64,000 nt of DNA from Zelopaecilomyces penicillatus (GCA_005765155.1 VCCP01000005.1:1-64000), one strand, 5' to 3'; counted from the first letter of the stretch, positions 1 through 13,197 are shown. Numbers and translations are program-made. The notes: a model not told the origin generated them from the sequence alone.

Positions 1-111
1 CTAACCCTAACCCTAACCCTAACCCTAACCCTAACCCTAACCCTAACCCTAACCCTAACCCTAACCCTAACCCTAACCCTAACCCTAACCCTAACCCTAA
101 CCCTAACCCTA
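1..111. repeat. Telomere, CCCTAA array
   Basis: Uninterrupted CCCTAA units (TTAGGG on the other strand) run from the first base to about 111 and then give way to unique sequence. This is the normal ascomycete telomere repeat, in the orientation expected of a left chromosome end, so the window begins at a true terminus. Confidence 0.98.
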
Positions 112-152
112 GGCTAAGGAGTGGTATAATGGAGGTAATGGCTTAAATATCA

Positions 153-248
153 GCTAAGGTAATGGATCTGATATTAGCTAAGGTAATGGATCCGATATTA
201 GCTAAGTTAATAGATTCGATATTAGCTAAGGTAATGGATCCAATATTA
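153..248. repeat. 24-bp subtelomeric tandem repeat, 4 units
   Basis: Four head-to-tail 24-bp units start at 153, 177, 201 and 225. Each begins GCTAAG and ends ATATTA. The third unit differs from the others mainly by transitions, as RIP would produce. The array starts 41 bp inside the telomere. It does not resemble a coding repeat. Confidence 0.9.
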
Positions 249-1844
249 TCAATTACCTTTTAACTCTCCTATTTAATTTAATTAAATCAGGGTATAGAGG
301 CTTCCTCTTTATCTTACCTATAACTATATAATATTTATTATCTAAACTATTATTTATAATAGGGTCGCTATTATCTAACTTATCTAATAGGGTATTAATA
401 AGAGTCTTTTTTAATATCTTCTTATTCTACTTTAATAACTGTCTGATTAATCTTATAATATTGTATGGTTTGGGTATATTTAGAAGCTTTTTTCTTTTAG
501 TATTAGCTATAATAGATAAATACTAAATAGGTTTTAATAATAATAGTAGGGGAATAAAAGGGAATTAAAATATATGGAATTTTAATCTATAGATAGATCC
601 TAATATAAAGGTTAAAGAGAGAAGGTTATAAAGAAGGAAGATATAACCTAAGATATATATATCAGTATAAAGATACTTAGGCTATCTAGCTATATTATAA
701 ATACCCTTTAGGTATTATACTTTATTAGATCTATTTATATTCTTTAACTATTAGCCTGCCTATAAGCTGTGTTCTGATCTTATATTATGATTATATAGCT
801 GCTATAGACAAACCAAGATATAACCCTAATCTATACCCTAAAGTGTATATATAATGCATAATATACTATAAATCTCTTTTAGCTGATAATACAATGTTTT
901 TTGGTTATCTGGCCTTAAGCCTATATCTTTGATTATATCTATAGATCGAAATCCTATAAAAGCTCTCTTTACTTATATAGAAATATATATAATATAGATA
1001 GATAGAGATTATTAATATATTATAAATTGGTTTAGAAGTAGTAAAGATATATATCTATCTATCCCTTTATTATTAGTTAATAGATATATTATATAATAAT
1101 GACTTAGCTATTAAGAGTTAAGGAGGCTTATTATAACCAGTATAGGTTTAATTATAACTATATGATTATTAAGGTAGGATATTATTTAATACTATATAAA
1201 GTGGAATATATTATAAGGCAATGATAATATAACCTATACTCTAAATTAGATATTATCTATATATTATAATATAATCTATAAACTAATATACCCTATTATT
1301 TATAGAATAATACTATCCTATTATATTATCCTTGAATCTAATACTTAATCCTAAAGTACTAGATATATTTTCTTAATAGCCTTATTAAACTTATCTACTA
1401 CCTTGAAAGTATAATAAATTAATCCTTAAGCAGTTATATTTATAAAAGGAGATATAGGATTCTTAGGTATATATATTAGGATTGTATTCTAATCTCTTAC
1501 TATATATTTATATAATCTATTATATAGTCTTAGAGTTCTTTATTATTTATAAGTATATATAGTTAGATTCTACCTATATATAAATCTGATGAGGTATATC
1601 TAAACTTTTTAAAGTTTAGTTATTTAGGTTGATTTACTTAGTTATATTATATAGCTGCTATAAGTATTTTAAGTTCTATCTAGAGTATAATTTATTGTTT
1701 ATTATAATTAACTCCTATATATTTAAAGGCTTAGTGTTTGTCTTTGTTAATAAGTTTAATGTTAGTGCTATAATTATATAGATATATATAACTTATATAT
1801 ACAAGGTCTTATTATTAAAAGCAGCTATCCCTTGATCCTTTATA

Positions 1845-2290
1845 GCTCTTATATAATAATACTAAGATAATAGATATACTTAATATATTATTGGTTTAAT
1901 AGCTTAATATTATCTAGCTAGCTATAATCTTATAACTTATAAGCTTAATTAGGATTAGTAGGATTATTATATCTTAGGTTATTATTATATTAATCTCTTT
2001 ATATAGAATTAAAGTAATATAGAAGGTTAAAAGCTTTAAGTCTTACTATATAATTTCTTAGCTTAATAAAAGCCAGGTTATTAAAGTTAAGTTCAGGGAT
2101 AGTAACTGACTTTATAATAACCCTTCTATATAGAATAGAGATCTAATAGAATTTTCCTTAGCAGGTATTATAATTATAATCTATAGATTGATTAGGTAAG
2201 ATATAAGGAGAAGAAGGATTATAGGAATATAATAAACAATAAGAGAGTATATATCATAACCCTAACTCTGGTCATATAATCACTGTATAA
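1845..2290. repeat. Diverged direct repeat, copy 1
   Basis: It aligns by eye with 3,413-3,850. Both have TATAGCTCTTATATAATAA near the left end, a shared block around GATTATTATTATACTAATC, and a CTAACCCTAA-like stretch near the right end. Differences are mostly transitions. It could be a pair of old LTRs or a duplicated gene fragment; boundaries are approximate. Confidence 0.45.
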
Positions 2291-3412
2291 TTATTACTCT
2301 ATAATAAAATATTCTTTATTAGATTATATTTATTAAAGATATATAAAAGGCTTTATTATAATTTTTAAAATCTATAATTATATTAAATCTATATTATTTA
2401 TATATAATAAGAATATTAATTATTTATATATTAAATAAAATAAGTATATCTAAATCTTTAACTAATTTAACTCTTATTTATTATAATATTTATATTATTA
2501 ACTTACCCTATATAATATAATATATTCTTGCTAATTAATCAAATTTTATTATCTTAGGGTTATACTAATCCTAATTCTATCTATAGATTAAAATATATAT
2601 ATATTAAATATATCTATATAGCCTTTATACTATATCTAAGAATTTACTTTGAGTTTAATCTATAGATTAAAATTATAATATATATTAAATAAGTAAATAT
2701 AGGGTGTGTTTATAAAGGGATAGAAATAGATTATTATATCTATCTATAAATATAAAACCTTTTAAACTCTATAGTTTAATTTATATAATAGAAAAAATAT
2801 TTAAGTTTAATAATAGGGTTAGGCTTTATATCTCCAACCCTTAGCTATCTAATTATTCCCTATCCTCTATAATATAATAGTATAATATAGGACTAGTCCT
2901 ATATTAGTCTAACCCTTAATAGCTGGATATATATCCCTAGTCTCTTTATTTATTGCCTCTGAAAACTAGAATAGATATTATAGTTATTCTATATCTATGA
3001 TATCTAAGGTTTTAGATAGAATTTCTTTGGATATATCTAATAGTATTTCTATATAATCCTTCCTTAACCTACTATAGATATCATTAAAATACCTTAATAT
3101 TAATATCTATTTATCTTTATTAATTATATACTCTACTTATTTATAAAATTAGCTATCTTAGGTATATTTTATCTTTATAGATAGTAGAGTATTATTTAAC
3201 TTATTTAATTATATTTAAAGGCTATATATAATATAAGCTATTAGAGATAAACTATAGATAGCTTAAATAGCTCTTAAACTCCTATATATTCTAATCCTAA
3301 GTTTTTATCTTTATTAGTAAACCCTAAGCATGGATAATAATATAAGGAGAATATAGATTATAAACTTACCTAGATATAGTTTTATTGATATTAGTATCTC
3401 CTTTTTTATTCC

Positions 3413-3850
3413 TTATAGCTCTTATATAATAAGGCCTAGGTAGTATATATACTTAGTATACTATTAATCCTCTGGCTTTATATCTACTAGCTAGATATAA
3501 TTATATAGTTTATATACTTAATTTGGGTTTATAGGGTTATTATATTTAAGATTATTATTATACTAATCTTATCTTATAGAATTTATAAATAATATAAGAT
3601 TGAAGGCTTTAAAGATAATCAATTAATTCCTTTCCTTAATAACTTCTAGGTTATTAAACTTAACTTTAGACTAGCCTAAAGAATCTATAATAATAGCTAT
3701 TAATAATCTAAAGGTATAGGCTAATATAATTCTAATCTATAGATTAGCTAAACCTTAGATAAAAGGTATAAGTAAGAGAAATAAAATAGGATAATAATAT
3801 ATTCTATAGGATATAAAGATCCTAACCCTAATCCTTATTATATAATATCT
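3413..3850. repeat. Diverged direct repeat, copy 2
   Basis: Partner of the repeat at about 1,845-2,290, in the same orientation and about 1.57 kb further on. The sequence is strongly degraded, so edges and identity are uncertain. Confidence 0.45.
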
Positions 3851-4599
3851 ATTCTAGATTTATCTAATAATAAATTATTAATATTATCTTATATAATATT
3901 ATAATAAAAAGATTTAAATCTTTATTTAATATAATTTATAATTTATTTTATAATAAATAAATACTTTTAGATTTAATAATATATTTATTTATTTATTGAT
4001 TTATTTATTTAATAATATTAATAAAAATAAAATAAAATTTTATTTAAGTTAAAAGAATTTAGATTATTTAAAAAATAAAAAATACTATAATATACTTATC
4101 TTAATCTTTATATCTTTTTAATTATAAGAAAGATAATTATTTTAAATTATATTTTTTTAATTAAAATATATATTATTATTAATTTTTATTTTATATAATT
4201 TATATATTATTATTTTAAATTTAAAAAGATATATTTTAGTTATATAATATTAAATATATAATATAGGGTAGCTAATAAAATTGGATTCCTTTTATATATA
4301 AAAGTATTAATATTTAATATCTCTATCTACTCTATATAAAAATAATATTTCTCTTGCTTATTAAGTAAAATTTATATTAAAACTATCCTATTAATTATAG
4401 TTTAATCTATAGATTAAAATCTAGATAGATAAGAGCTATAAATTATATAATATATAATATATTATTAAGATATTATTATTAGATATTCTTAGTATATATT
4501 TATCTAATCGATTATATTATTTTATATAGCCTTAGTATATTCTAGTATAATATATACTTTAACCCTTAATATATTTAATTTTTATATAAATTACTATTA

Positions 4600-7500
4600 T
4601 ATTATATAATATATATTAAACCTCCTTATAACTTTATAATTATAAACCCTTGCTTCTATCTTTATTAATAGCAGTCTTTTGGCCTGATTATTGATTATAG
4701 TGAGCTTTATTGTTTTTCCCTTCCCTCCCTTAGTTGTATTGGTGGTAATATTGTTATTATCCTTGGTATCTATTATCTTAGAGAAGTTTTGAATTATTAT
4801 ATTATTGTTGAGGTAAGGATTTTTATCGCTGATGTGGTCTGATATAAGCTTGGTGTCTCTCTTCTAGTGCTTGCTAATATCTAGCAGATTCTCCTTTATA
4901 AACTTAATGCTCTTCTCTAGGTTATATAATATGAATCGGGCAAGTTTGCTATAGAACTTACTCTTATATCTAATTAATTTATGGTTGTAATAGTCCTATT
5001 ATACCCTTGCTCTGGGATATTAGTTGACTTTATAGCTATAGTAAATGCATAGAATTTTATAGGTATATATAATCCAAAGCTCTCTCTATATAACCTTGGA
5101 AATACCACCCTCTGCTATAATAATGCCTATATATTTCTTAAATATATGAGATTCTTGATATATATTGAATATATCCCTAATTAATAGGATATCCTAATAT
5201 ATGGTATTTATAGAGCTAAGTTATTATAATCGATTGATCGCTTGCTATATTATATTTAGGTTTTATAGATATTTAAGGATAATACTTAAGCTATAGGATT
5301 GATGGAGATTCACTTTGAATATATTTAGTATAAATGAGATGATAAGGCAGCCAACACTGGAATCAGGGTTATTAAACTTATACTATACCTTATCTCTTTT
5401 ATATTGCTAATAAGAGCTGTGAATCTGTAGTATTTGGACCCTGATAAAGTTTAATATAATAGCTAGGATCCTATTATATTTATTAGTAAATTTAAGCTAT
5501 TTATATAATATAGTGATAAGCTCTTAAGGGATTGATCCTGGTTTATGATCTATAGATTATAATTTTTATAGTATAGATATTCTATTATTTCTATCTATAG
5601 ATCAAAAAGGCTATTCTTTATAGTATATACTAATATCTCCTTATTAATTAATAATAATAAATAGATTCTATTTATGCTTGAGTAAGGGGGTAATTAATAT
5701 ATATTAGTACTCTGCCCTTTTAAGTATATAACTTATATAGCACCTTCTATATAATATATATAATCTTAAGAGATTTATATATTATTATCTGGATTATAGT
5801 GATCTTATTGGTTGGATAGGGTATACTTCTATTAGGCCTATAATAATAAAAGTACTATTAGAGGCTATCTGTATAATCCTTGGCTGCCACTGTATTTATC
5901 TTGAAAACTCTAGTTATAATATATATATCTTTCTTTCTTGATGTATTAAGTTCTTATATCTTAATCTCTACTGCTTATACTATTGATTTGTTTATATAAA
6001 GTTTAATCTTTATGATTATCTAATTATAATATATTATCTAAAGGGTATCTATATCTTTAAGTAACTTAATGTTTCTTAGGTTGGCCTATATTAGTATATA
6101 GAAGTTAATATTGATAGATATTAATGCTAGTACTTGCTGAATATCTATATTCATTGAGATGCTGGGTACTGTTATAGTACTCTTCCCCTCCCTTTCTATA
6201 CCTATATTATTAGATATTATTATAATAAAGGATCTTATGTTTTGGTTGATAATATATTGAATCCTATATCTATTTTAGATATTTAACTTTAACTTAATAA
6301 TATAGATATATATAAGCAGAATAGAGTTATTAGGTATAACCTTTAAGTTGTTTAGTAGTGCTGTTTTACTTAATATGCTTCTATGGATAGTAAAGATTGA
6401 TATTGCTGGATATATAGTATACTATGCTATATTAGAATCCTATTTATTATTAAGTATATAATTCTTGAATAATATAGGGTATATAAGGAATAATAATATG
6501 GTTAGATTAGAGATGTATTTAGTGAACTCTATATAATGCTTTTGCTGGTTAATGGTATAGATTATATTACCTGTCTGGCTATTAATAATCCTGATAATTA
6601 GGTGATTATAAGTTATACTCTTATACTCTCTGCTGCTATATATCCTCTTTTATATCCCCTTTTTATATTATATATTAGATAACACTTTGGTGGATGGCTT
6701 CTATTTAAATAGCTATACTAGATTCTAGAATAGTTTAATATAATTAAGTCTATTATGGATATGGTTAAGTAATAGGGTTATGATATATATAAGGGTGGCC
6801 TTATAATCCAGCTGGCTGATAATATAATGTATTATTGAATAGGGGCTTTTAATAGTATGGCCTTTATTATAGATGATCTAGTTGAACTGTATGTCCATGA
6901 TTTTTAATAGCACTATAGTATTGGATCTGGTTCTATCTATGCCTAGGCTTATTAGGTCCTTAATCTCTAGCTTATCTTCTAGGTTCTATAGGATTATTTC
7001 CTCTACCTTTCTAAGTTATTAAAGGAGTTTAGGATTGGTCTCTGCTATCTTATAGAGTCTTGTCCTTATATTCTTGATCACCTTACTATATAAGCTTAAC
7101 TATCTTACCCCTATAATATAGGGGATAATAATGATTTATTATAGAGTATTTAGGTTTATATACCTATCTCTTTGCTTATTAATCCACTTCTATAACTCTA
7201 CTATATTGTTTAGAGTAGCTTCTCTCTATACCCATAATATAATCTTATCATAGATACTATAATAGACAATAACATTAAAATAGCCAGCCTATTATATTAT
7301 AGCTTTAAGGAAAGTCTGCTTAACTATTATAGTAGGGCAGAATATAATACTTAGCTTATATAGTTGTTTGCCTTTAGCTAATGGCTTAGGGTCTGCCTTG
7401 ACCGATTTATATACCTTTTTGATTATATTATATAGTGATAAGAATATCTTTAGTGTCTTTCCTAGCTTGCACTTATCTGCTAATATTATGGCTCTCTATA

Positions 7501-10450
7501 TACCTATTATCTTATTAATAATTATATTTGCCTTTATAATTATCTATTAGTATATATTATATATATTTATTATAGAGTTATTATTGCTGATATGCCCTCT
7601 ATACTAGGATATATAGTTGGGGTAGGGATAGGCAGTGGCAGATTATAGTAATGTATATCCTTATTAAGTATCTGATATAGCTTAGGCTTTTTATTGTTTG
7701 CTCTAGTGATGCAGTTAGGTATGGCTGGATCTTGCTAATTGAGAATGCTAAATATCTTATAGGTAACTATGAGATCTTTTTCATCAGGTAAAAATATCCC
7801 TATAAGATCTCTGTTTTCTCTTAGATTATATAGCTGCCCCTGATCTTTACTATCTGTTATATTAGCTGCTAAAGCAATATTATTAAGGTATTGTATTTGC
7901 TGCTTATAGGGTTCTTAATTATTAAGGCTGGCTTCTATTATATTAAGTTTACTATTAAAGCTAATATTTGCTTTTATCTTTAGTCACTCTATTAAATTTT
8001 CTATATCTATACTCTTAAGTATAAGTGGCTATGGAATAGACTTCTTTCTCTCTTTTTCCTTAATTAGGTCTATATTAGGGGTGATTTGCTTTAATGTATT
8101 TATAATACCCTTATAAATAGCTAATATAAGATTAACTTGGATAGTGTCCTTATCTAGCCCTTCTTTAACTCTTATAGCCCTAATAGGGATCCCTATCACT
8201 GCTTTTATATCCTTATATAATAATATACTATTAAGGTTATTAGTTTTAAGGCTATTTATTCCATTAAAATATATGGCTATTTCTATAGCAAGGTCCTATA
8301 ATATAATCTTATCTTTATTCCTTATTTATACTGCTGCTATATTGGTGTTAGATATATTGATAGTATATTTATATCAAAGAGATAGATTGTTCTAATATGG
8401 TTTGGATAGGATAGGTAAAATCATAGGAGTTGATCTATATTTCTTGAATTATATAATAGTATAGAGGGCTATAACCCAGTTATTATAGGAGTAATCCTAT
8501 ATAAAACCTTTTTAATCTTTTATTTAATTATTTTCTAGAAATCTAAAGAGAAAGAATATTATTAATCTATAATATACTGTTATAAATGTTAGGGATTTAT
8601 CCTATTCTGTATCTTTGGTAGGGTTAATATCTAATGGAAATAGTTTGCTTGCTAATCCCTTTCTTATAAGAATACTGGGTTGCTTCTTTAGGTTTACCTA
8701 TAGATATAAATACATCCTATCTATATATTCAATACTGGTATAGATAGTTATAATATAGTTAATCTTCTTCTTCTCTATTATATCAAGAGCTTTTATAAGG
8801 GGATATAAGATATAAGCTATTAATATCTATTATTAGTATTAACCCCTTAGGATATAGATATATATAATATATAATTAGTACTAGAAGTGATTGATTTTGA
8901 TCTATAGATAGCTACTTAAGCTTACTTGGTTAAGTTAAGGTTAGATCTATAGATTATAATCTATATATAATGCTATATATACCTTAAGGGATCATATTAT
9001 ATATCATCTCTATTAAGAAATATTAGGAAGGTATTTATTCCTAGGAACCTAAGTAGGCCTACTACCTAAAGAGCAGAGTCTTTAGCTACCCTTATAATAC
9101 CTAGCAATATCATCCTGGATATATACCCTTTAGAATTATTATAATCTTTTATAAGGCTTTCTAAGGATCTAATACCTAGTCTAAACTTGATTAATAATTG
9201 AATATACTTATTATAGGGTAGGGCAAAACTATAATAGGTATTATATAATAATGCTCTATTAGCTCTCTAGATACTGGTGCTTATAATAGTCTTACCTAAT
9301 ATATCTAGGAGTGGTAATGGTCTTAGTTTTAATAGCCTGATCTTTAAGAATTATTAGTCTAGTAGTGGTGGGAGTATCTTGGGGTATATATTATTATCTT
9401 GGTTATTATTATTGTCCTCTCTACTATTGTCTCTGCTGCTATTATCTCCGCTGTTACTGCTGCTATCATCCCTGCTGCTGCTGCTACCTTCGCCTTTACT
9501 ATTAGCCTTAGCCTTGGATTTGGCTTTGGCTTTAGCTTTAGCTTTAGCAGCTTCTTTGGCTTTTTTAGCTTTGGCTTCTTTAGCTTCTTTGGCTTTGGCT
9601 TCTTTAGCTTCTTTGGCTTTGGCTTTAGCTTTGGCTTTGGCTTTGGCTTTGGCTTTAGCTCTGGCTTTGGCTTTGGCTTTGGTGTCTTTGGCTTTGGCTT
9701 TGGCTTCTTTGGCCTTGGCTTCTTTGGCCTTGGCTTCGGCTTTGTTGTTGTCGTCTTCGACTTTGTCTTTGACTTTGTCTTTAGTGTTGCTCTTAGTATT
9801 GGTCCCGCTCCTAGGGCTCTTGTTGCTCTTTGTATAGTTATTATTGGCTGTGTTATTGAGAGATTCACTGGTATCTTTGAACTTGTTATTGCTACTGCTT
9901 TTTGATTTATTGCTATCTAAGCGATCCTCTCTAGTATTAATGGCTGGATTGTCTTTATTACCCTGTAATGATATAATATATAGTATGGGGTTATACTGGT
10001 CCTCAAGCAATCAATATGGGTTGCTATTATAGCTGCTATCACTGCTATTTACATTACTTATAAAATAGCTTCTTATCTGTATTTTTCGCTTATAATCAGT
10101 CTAATTTATTAGGTGAGTGTATGGTTATATTCCTCTGGTATCTATCTATCTGTTTTATAGTCTTTATGTAGTGCTTCTTTATTGGTTTGTCTTTAGATGC
10201 AATGGATGCTACTCTAGCTTGCTTGGCTAGGTATTTGGCATTAGTCTCTCTGGTTTTACCTGTCTTTATTAGCTTGCCTTTGGTGCTCTCTCTTATTCTA
10301 TTAGATCGATGGGGTCTTACTGTGTTTGCACTGCTATTGCTAGTGGTTGCTATCGCAGGCTGTATGCATTGCCTTATCCTTATATTAGTTCTTTTGGATA
10401 TTGACTGGCTCGATGGAGTAATATTATCTTCTTATCTGGTATAATTCAGG
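4600..10450 (-). pseudogene. RIP-degraded SNF2-family helicase
   Basis: Minus-strand frames, broken by TAA/TAG where CAA/CAG or TGG would be expected, still show the ATP-binding core of a fungal SNF2-family ATPase. Near 7,450-7,500 the residues AIILADKCKLGKTLK match motif I (usually ADE/DxGxGKT). Near 6,840-6,880 IIYNKGHTIKSP matches the DEGH-type motif II region. Near 6,770-6,800 IITLLLNHI matches the motif III region (usually TATPLLNH). The gene reads towards the telomere. Its upstream half (9,354-10,450) is low-complexity: a Ser/Asn/Lys-rich segment and a long Ala-Lys-Glu tract encoded by GGCTTT-like hexamers (about 9,500-9,760). The C-terminal part runs to about 4,620. SNF2 genes are common fungal subtelomere passengers. 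Exact ends, introns and the native protein cannot be recovered from this copy, and it cannot be functional. Confidence 0.75.
9490..9770 (-). repeat. Hexamer tract encoding an Ala-Lys-Glu-rich segment
   Basis: A run of GGCTTT/GCTTTA-type hexamers on the plus strand reads as Ala-Lys and Lys-Glu-Ala repeats on the minus strand. Because it is repetitive it stays open in several frames on both strands, so the ORFs seen here are compositional artefacts. TGG/TAG alternation inside the hexamers suggests partial RIP. It belongs to the N-terminal linker of the SNF2-like pseudogene. Confidence 0.7.
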
Positions 10451-10604
10451 CCTCTTAGCTTACCAAGGAGCTATTTACTAACACCCTTAGGGTTATAATT
10501 ATTCTTAGACTCTTTTATTATAATAGGTGATATATAATGATGAATATCTTTATATTGATTAAATAAGTTATATAAGATTGTATTAGACCCTTTATACTAA
10601 TAAA

Positions 10605-10620
10605 GGGGGGGGGGGGGGGG
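10605..10620. repeat. G16 homopolymer
   Basis: Sixteen consecutive G residues lie in otherwise AT-rich DNA between the two helicase pseudogenes. No function can be assigned, and the length may vary in the assembly. Confidence 0.9.
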
Positions 10621-10699
10621 TTGGTATAGATGGATGTATTGGATAGATGGAAATAATAGCTGTATAAACTTGAATGACTTATGTTTGTTTTGTAAATGC

Positions 10700-13004
10700 A
10701 GTGATTTGGTTATATGTATTGCTATAGAATCTATATCCCTATTTATTGCTCTCTTATTTGATTAATCCTCTATTTCTTTATATTATTATTATTAAATTAT
10801 TTCCTTAAAGCTCTTTGAGGTTCTAATAATACCTTAGCCTATAGCCTCTTACTATATGGCCTTAATGGTATGATACTGCTATATTGGCTAGCTTGCTGTA
10901 TAGGCTATATATTGCTGTTTATATAGTGTGTTAAAGGAGCGAATAGCTATACTGGATCCGGCTCCTTTATAATTGGCCTTATATCTATAGATAACTCTAA
11001 TGGCAAATGCTTATTAATGGTTATAGTGTTTTCCTATCTGGGTTAATAGGATTGCCCCTTCTATGTCTGGTTTGATAAGGGTAAGGTTGGTATTAGATCC
11101 TCTCCTTTATTGCTTCTTTATTATTCCTTTTGCATCTATAGATCAGAATCATATTCCAATTCTATAAAATAAATGCTAAAAAGATTATAAGAGATATACT
11201 AGCTTAGGCTTAGGGTCTAATTCTAATATTATATTATTGATTGATTTATTACTATTAATGATACTAATCAATACTATGATTAGTCTTTGAACTCTTTTAT
11301 TACTAGGGTAGCTATTAGATTCTTTTATATAGCTTCCATAATACCTAGATTCACCTCCTATCTAAGCCAGACCATGAAATCGGTTTATAATATAAATATC
11401 CATTGGAAGTGTCTTTTTATCTATATAGCACCACCTAGCCTTATATATATCCTATAGTATAGGGGTATTATTATATCTACGAATTAGCACTTCCTATCAG
11501 GTCTATCGATGCTATAGATATGCTATGGCTGGTAATATATATAGTAGACTTGGTATAGTGGTATCTATTTGGTCCTCTTCTCTTTGTATCACTGGGTTAT
11601 TTCTTTCTTAGCCTTGATCCAGTTAAAGTGGTAGGTGTATAACCCGGTCTTATATAAGAACTCTTTCCTTCTAGCTCTATAGTATAAGTATATTCCTATA
11701 GTATTCTCTAGATCTCTTTTATATTAATATATCTCCTCCTCCTTAATGCAATCTAACCGTTTGATCTTATCTAGTCCTATAAATTCTATTAGAGCCTCTA
11801 TAGTGATATATCTATCTAATAGCCTAGGCCTAGGGTTGGGTTTTATATATATAGAGTATAGCTCGTTATCTTAGTTATACTAGACCTAGTCTTCTTTGAT
11901 ATCTAGGAACTCGCTTATAATAGCCTATAAATAGATTATATAACTAAGATATATTTATATAGCTGTCTTATTAGGGTTGCTTTTATCTATAGATTATAAA
12001 GGAGCCTTCTTATCTATAATAATATATAATTTAGATAATAATCCATCCTACCCTGCTTAACTGGTTTCCTATATAAATCCTATTATCTTCCGGGGTGCAC
12101 CAGTATATATAATCATTTAAATAGACTTATAATAGAAGCTAGGGCCTAGTACTATAATAGCTATTATAACCTATTTCCTTATACTATTAATCTATTCTAT
12201 AATAATAATAGCCTTCTCCTTAGCCATGCCTAATAATAACATAAGTATTTTACATCCCAGGCGATCTACTATATAATCGATCTGGGGTATGGTCTAGTAG
12301 TATATAATAATTCACTTACCTTCTTTCTATGGTTTGAATATAGATCTTCCTAGGCTTGAAGTCATTATTGATTCAATCTATTATATTATACCCTTAAACC
12401 TATTCTTGTCTTTGGCTTATTACTCTGAGTATATAATTCTATAGCTAATATTGTATTGGTTGATGGACTCTTTAATAATATATGGCTTTATAAGTTTATT
12501 CTATTTAATAAAGCCTGATACTATTATTAGTGGTAGTATAGCTATAAGCCATACACTCTATACCTTAATCTAATAGATATACCATCCAAGATTATAAAGG
12601 CTTAGTCTATAATCAGCCATTATGATTATAAGATAGTATTCATTAACTATAATATAGTCCAGGCCCTGCCTCTATAGCAGCCAATATACACTATCAAGGA
12701 ACTCCTCTATATATATAAGCTTGGCAGCGATAATGATGATAGGACCCTTTATATTGCCCCCCCTTATCCAGTATATAGTATAGATCCCAGCCCTAGCAAG
12801 CTCCCATTCCATTAAGTGATATAGGGCTATAATTGGTAGGATAAGGATGGTTATGCCTATATTATCAAGGGTATACCTGATTATAATAGGGAGAATCTTG
12901 CCCCCCCCTATAGGTAGAATAATTATTACCTACTCCTCTAGGCCTATCCTAAGTATAGCTATAGCCCCTTATCTCTGGCTATTACTCTGGAAGCATAGGG
13001 CGGG
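10700..13004 (-). pseudogene. RIP-degraded telomere-linked RecQ-type helicase, helicase-core part
   Basis: Minus-strand translation gives the helicase core of a fungal telomere-linked helicase (TLH, RecQ family), altered only as RIP would alter it. Motif I region LPIGGGK (expected LPTGGGK) lies near 12,890-12,920, with a C-run over which the frame slips. Motif II VNEYYL (expected VDECHL) is near 12,630-12,660, and motif III AILPL (expected TATLPP) near 12,525-12,550. Motifs V-VI include VLGPSFYY, TGAPRKI and ETSxAGxDG near 12,050-12,180. A C-terminal extension continues to about 11,500 or below; the stretch down to 10,700 is less clear. The gene reads towards the telomere and lies just upstream of the SNF2 pseudogene. 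Element A separates it from its N-terminal half at 20,328-23,040. Stops and lost catalytic residues rule out function. Homology is recognised from family motifs, not a database search. Confidence 0.85.
13000..13004. repeat. Target-site duplication GCGGG, left of element A
   Basis: GCGGG directly precedes the 5' LTR and is repeated at 20,323-20,327 directly after the 3' LTR. A 5-bp duplication is usual for Ty3/gypsy integrases. Confidence 0.93.
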
Positions 13005-13101
13005 TGTCACGACCCAACGACATGGTCGTACAATAGGCCGGTCATGTGACCTAGGGAAGGTACGTACCATGGAGGAAGGGGACCAGTTAGATAGATCAGT
13101 G

Positions 13102-13191
13102 GGATCACCATAAGAATGGTGGTGAGCCAGGTGAGCCAGCAACTTGGATCACCAGGATCACCACTTGCACGACAAGTGATCCAAGTGATCC
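13102..13191. promoter_or_regulatory. Cluster of five GGATCA/TGATCC half-sites in U3
   Basis: GGATCA occurs at 13,102, 13,146 and 13,155, and its complement TGATCC at 13,177 and 13,186, all just upstream of the TATA box. The last four form an imperfect inverted repeat around CACTTGCACGACAAGTG. The same six-base word is also clustered in the diverged LTR of element C, which suggests binding sites for a transcription factor. Which factor is unknown. Confidence 0.6.
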
Positions 13192-13197
13192 ACGATG

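Larger units (their letters stand above)
249..4600. other. AT-rich degenerate subtelomeric DNA, no gene recognised
   Basis: Sequence is mostly A/T with many TpA steps and stops in every frame, as in heavily RIP-mutated repeats. No reading frame could be recognised. A diverged direct repeat (about 1,845-2,290 and 3,413-3,850) and several copies of the palindrome ATCTATAGAT lie here. The part from about 3,850 to 4,600 is almost purely A/T. Confidence 0.7.

Noticed and set aside
9379..9905. Long overlapping ORFs on both strands (Leu/Ala-rich, Phe/Gly-rich, Pro/Lys-rich)
   Set aside because: They are frames of one hexamer repeat tract; only the Ala/Lys/Glu frame on the minus strand agrees with the flanking helicase pseudogene.
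12847..13113. 88-aa ORF crossing the left edge of element A, and 71-aa ORF at 19,788-20,003
   Set aside because: They share an LTR-derived tail and differ only in flanking sequence; chance ORFs over the junctions.
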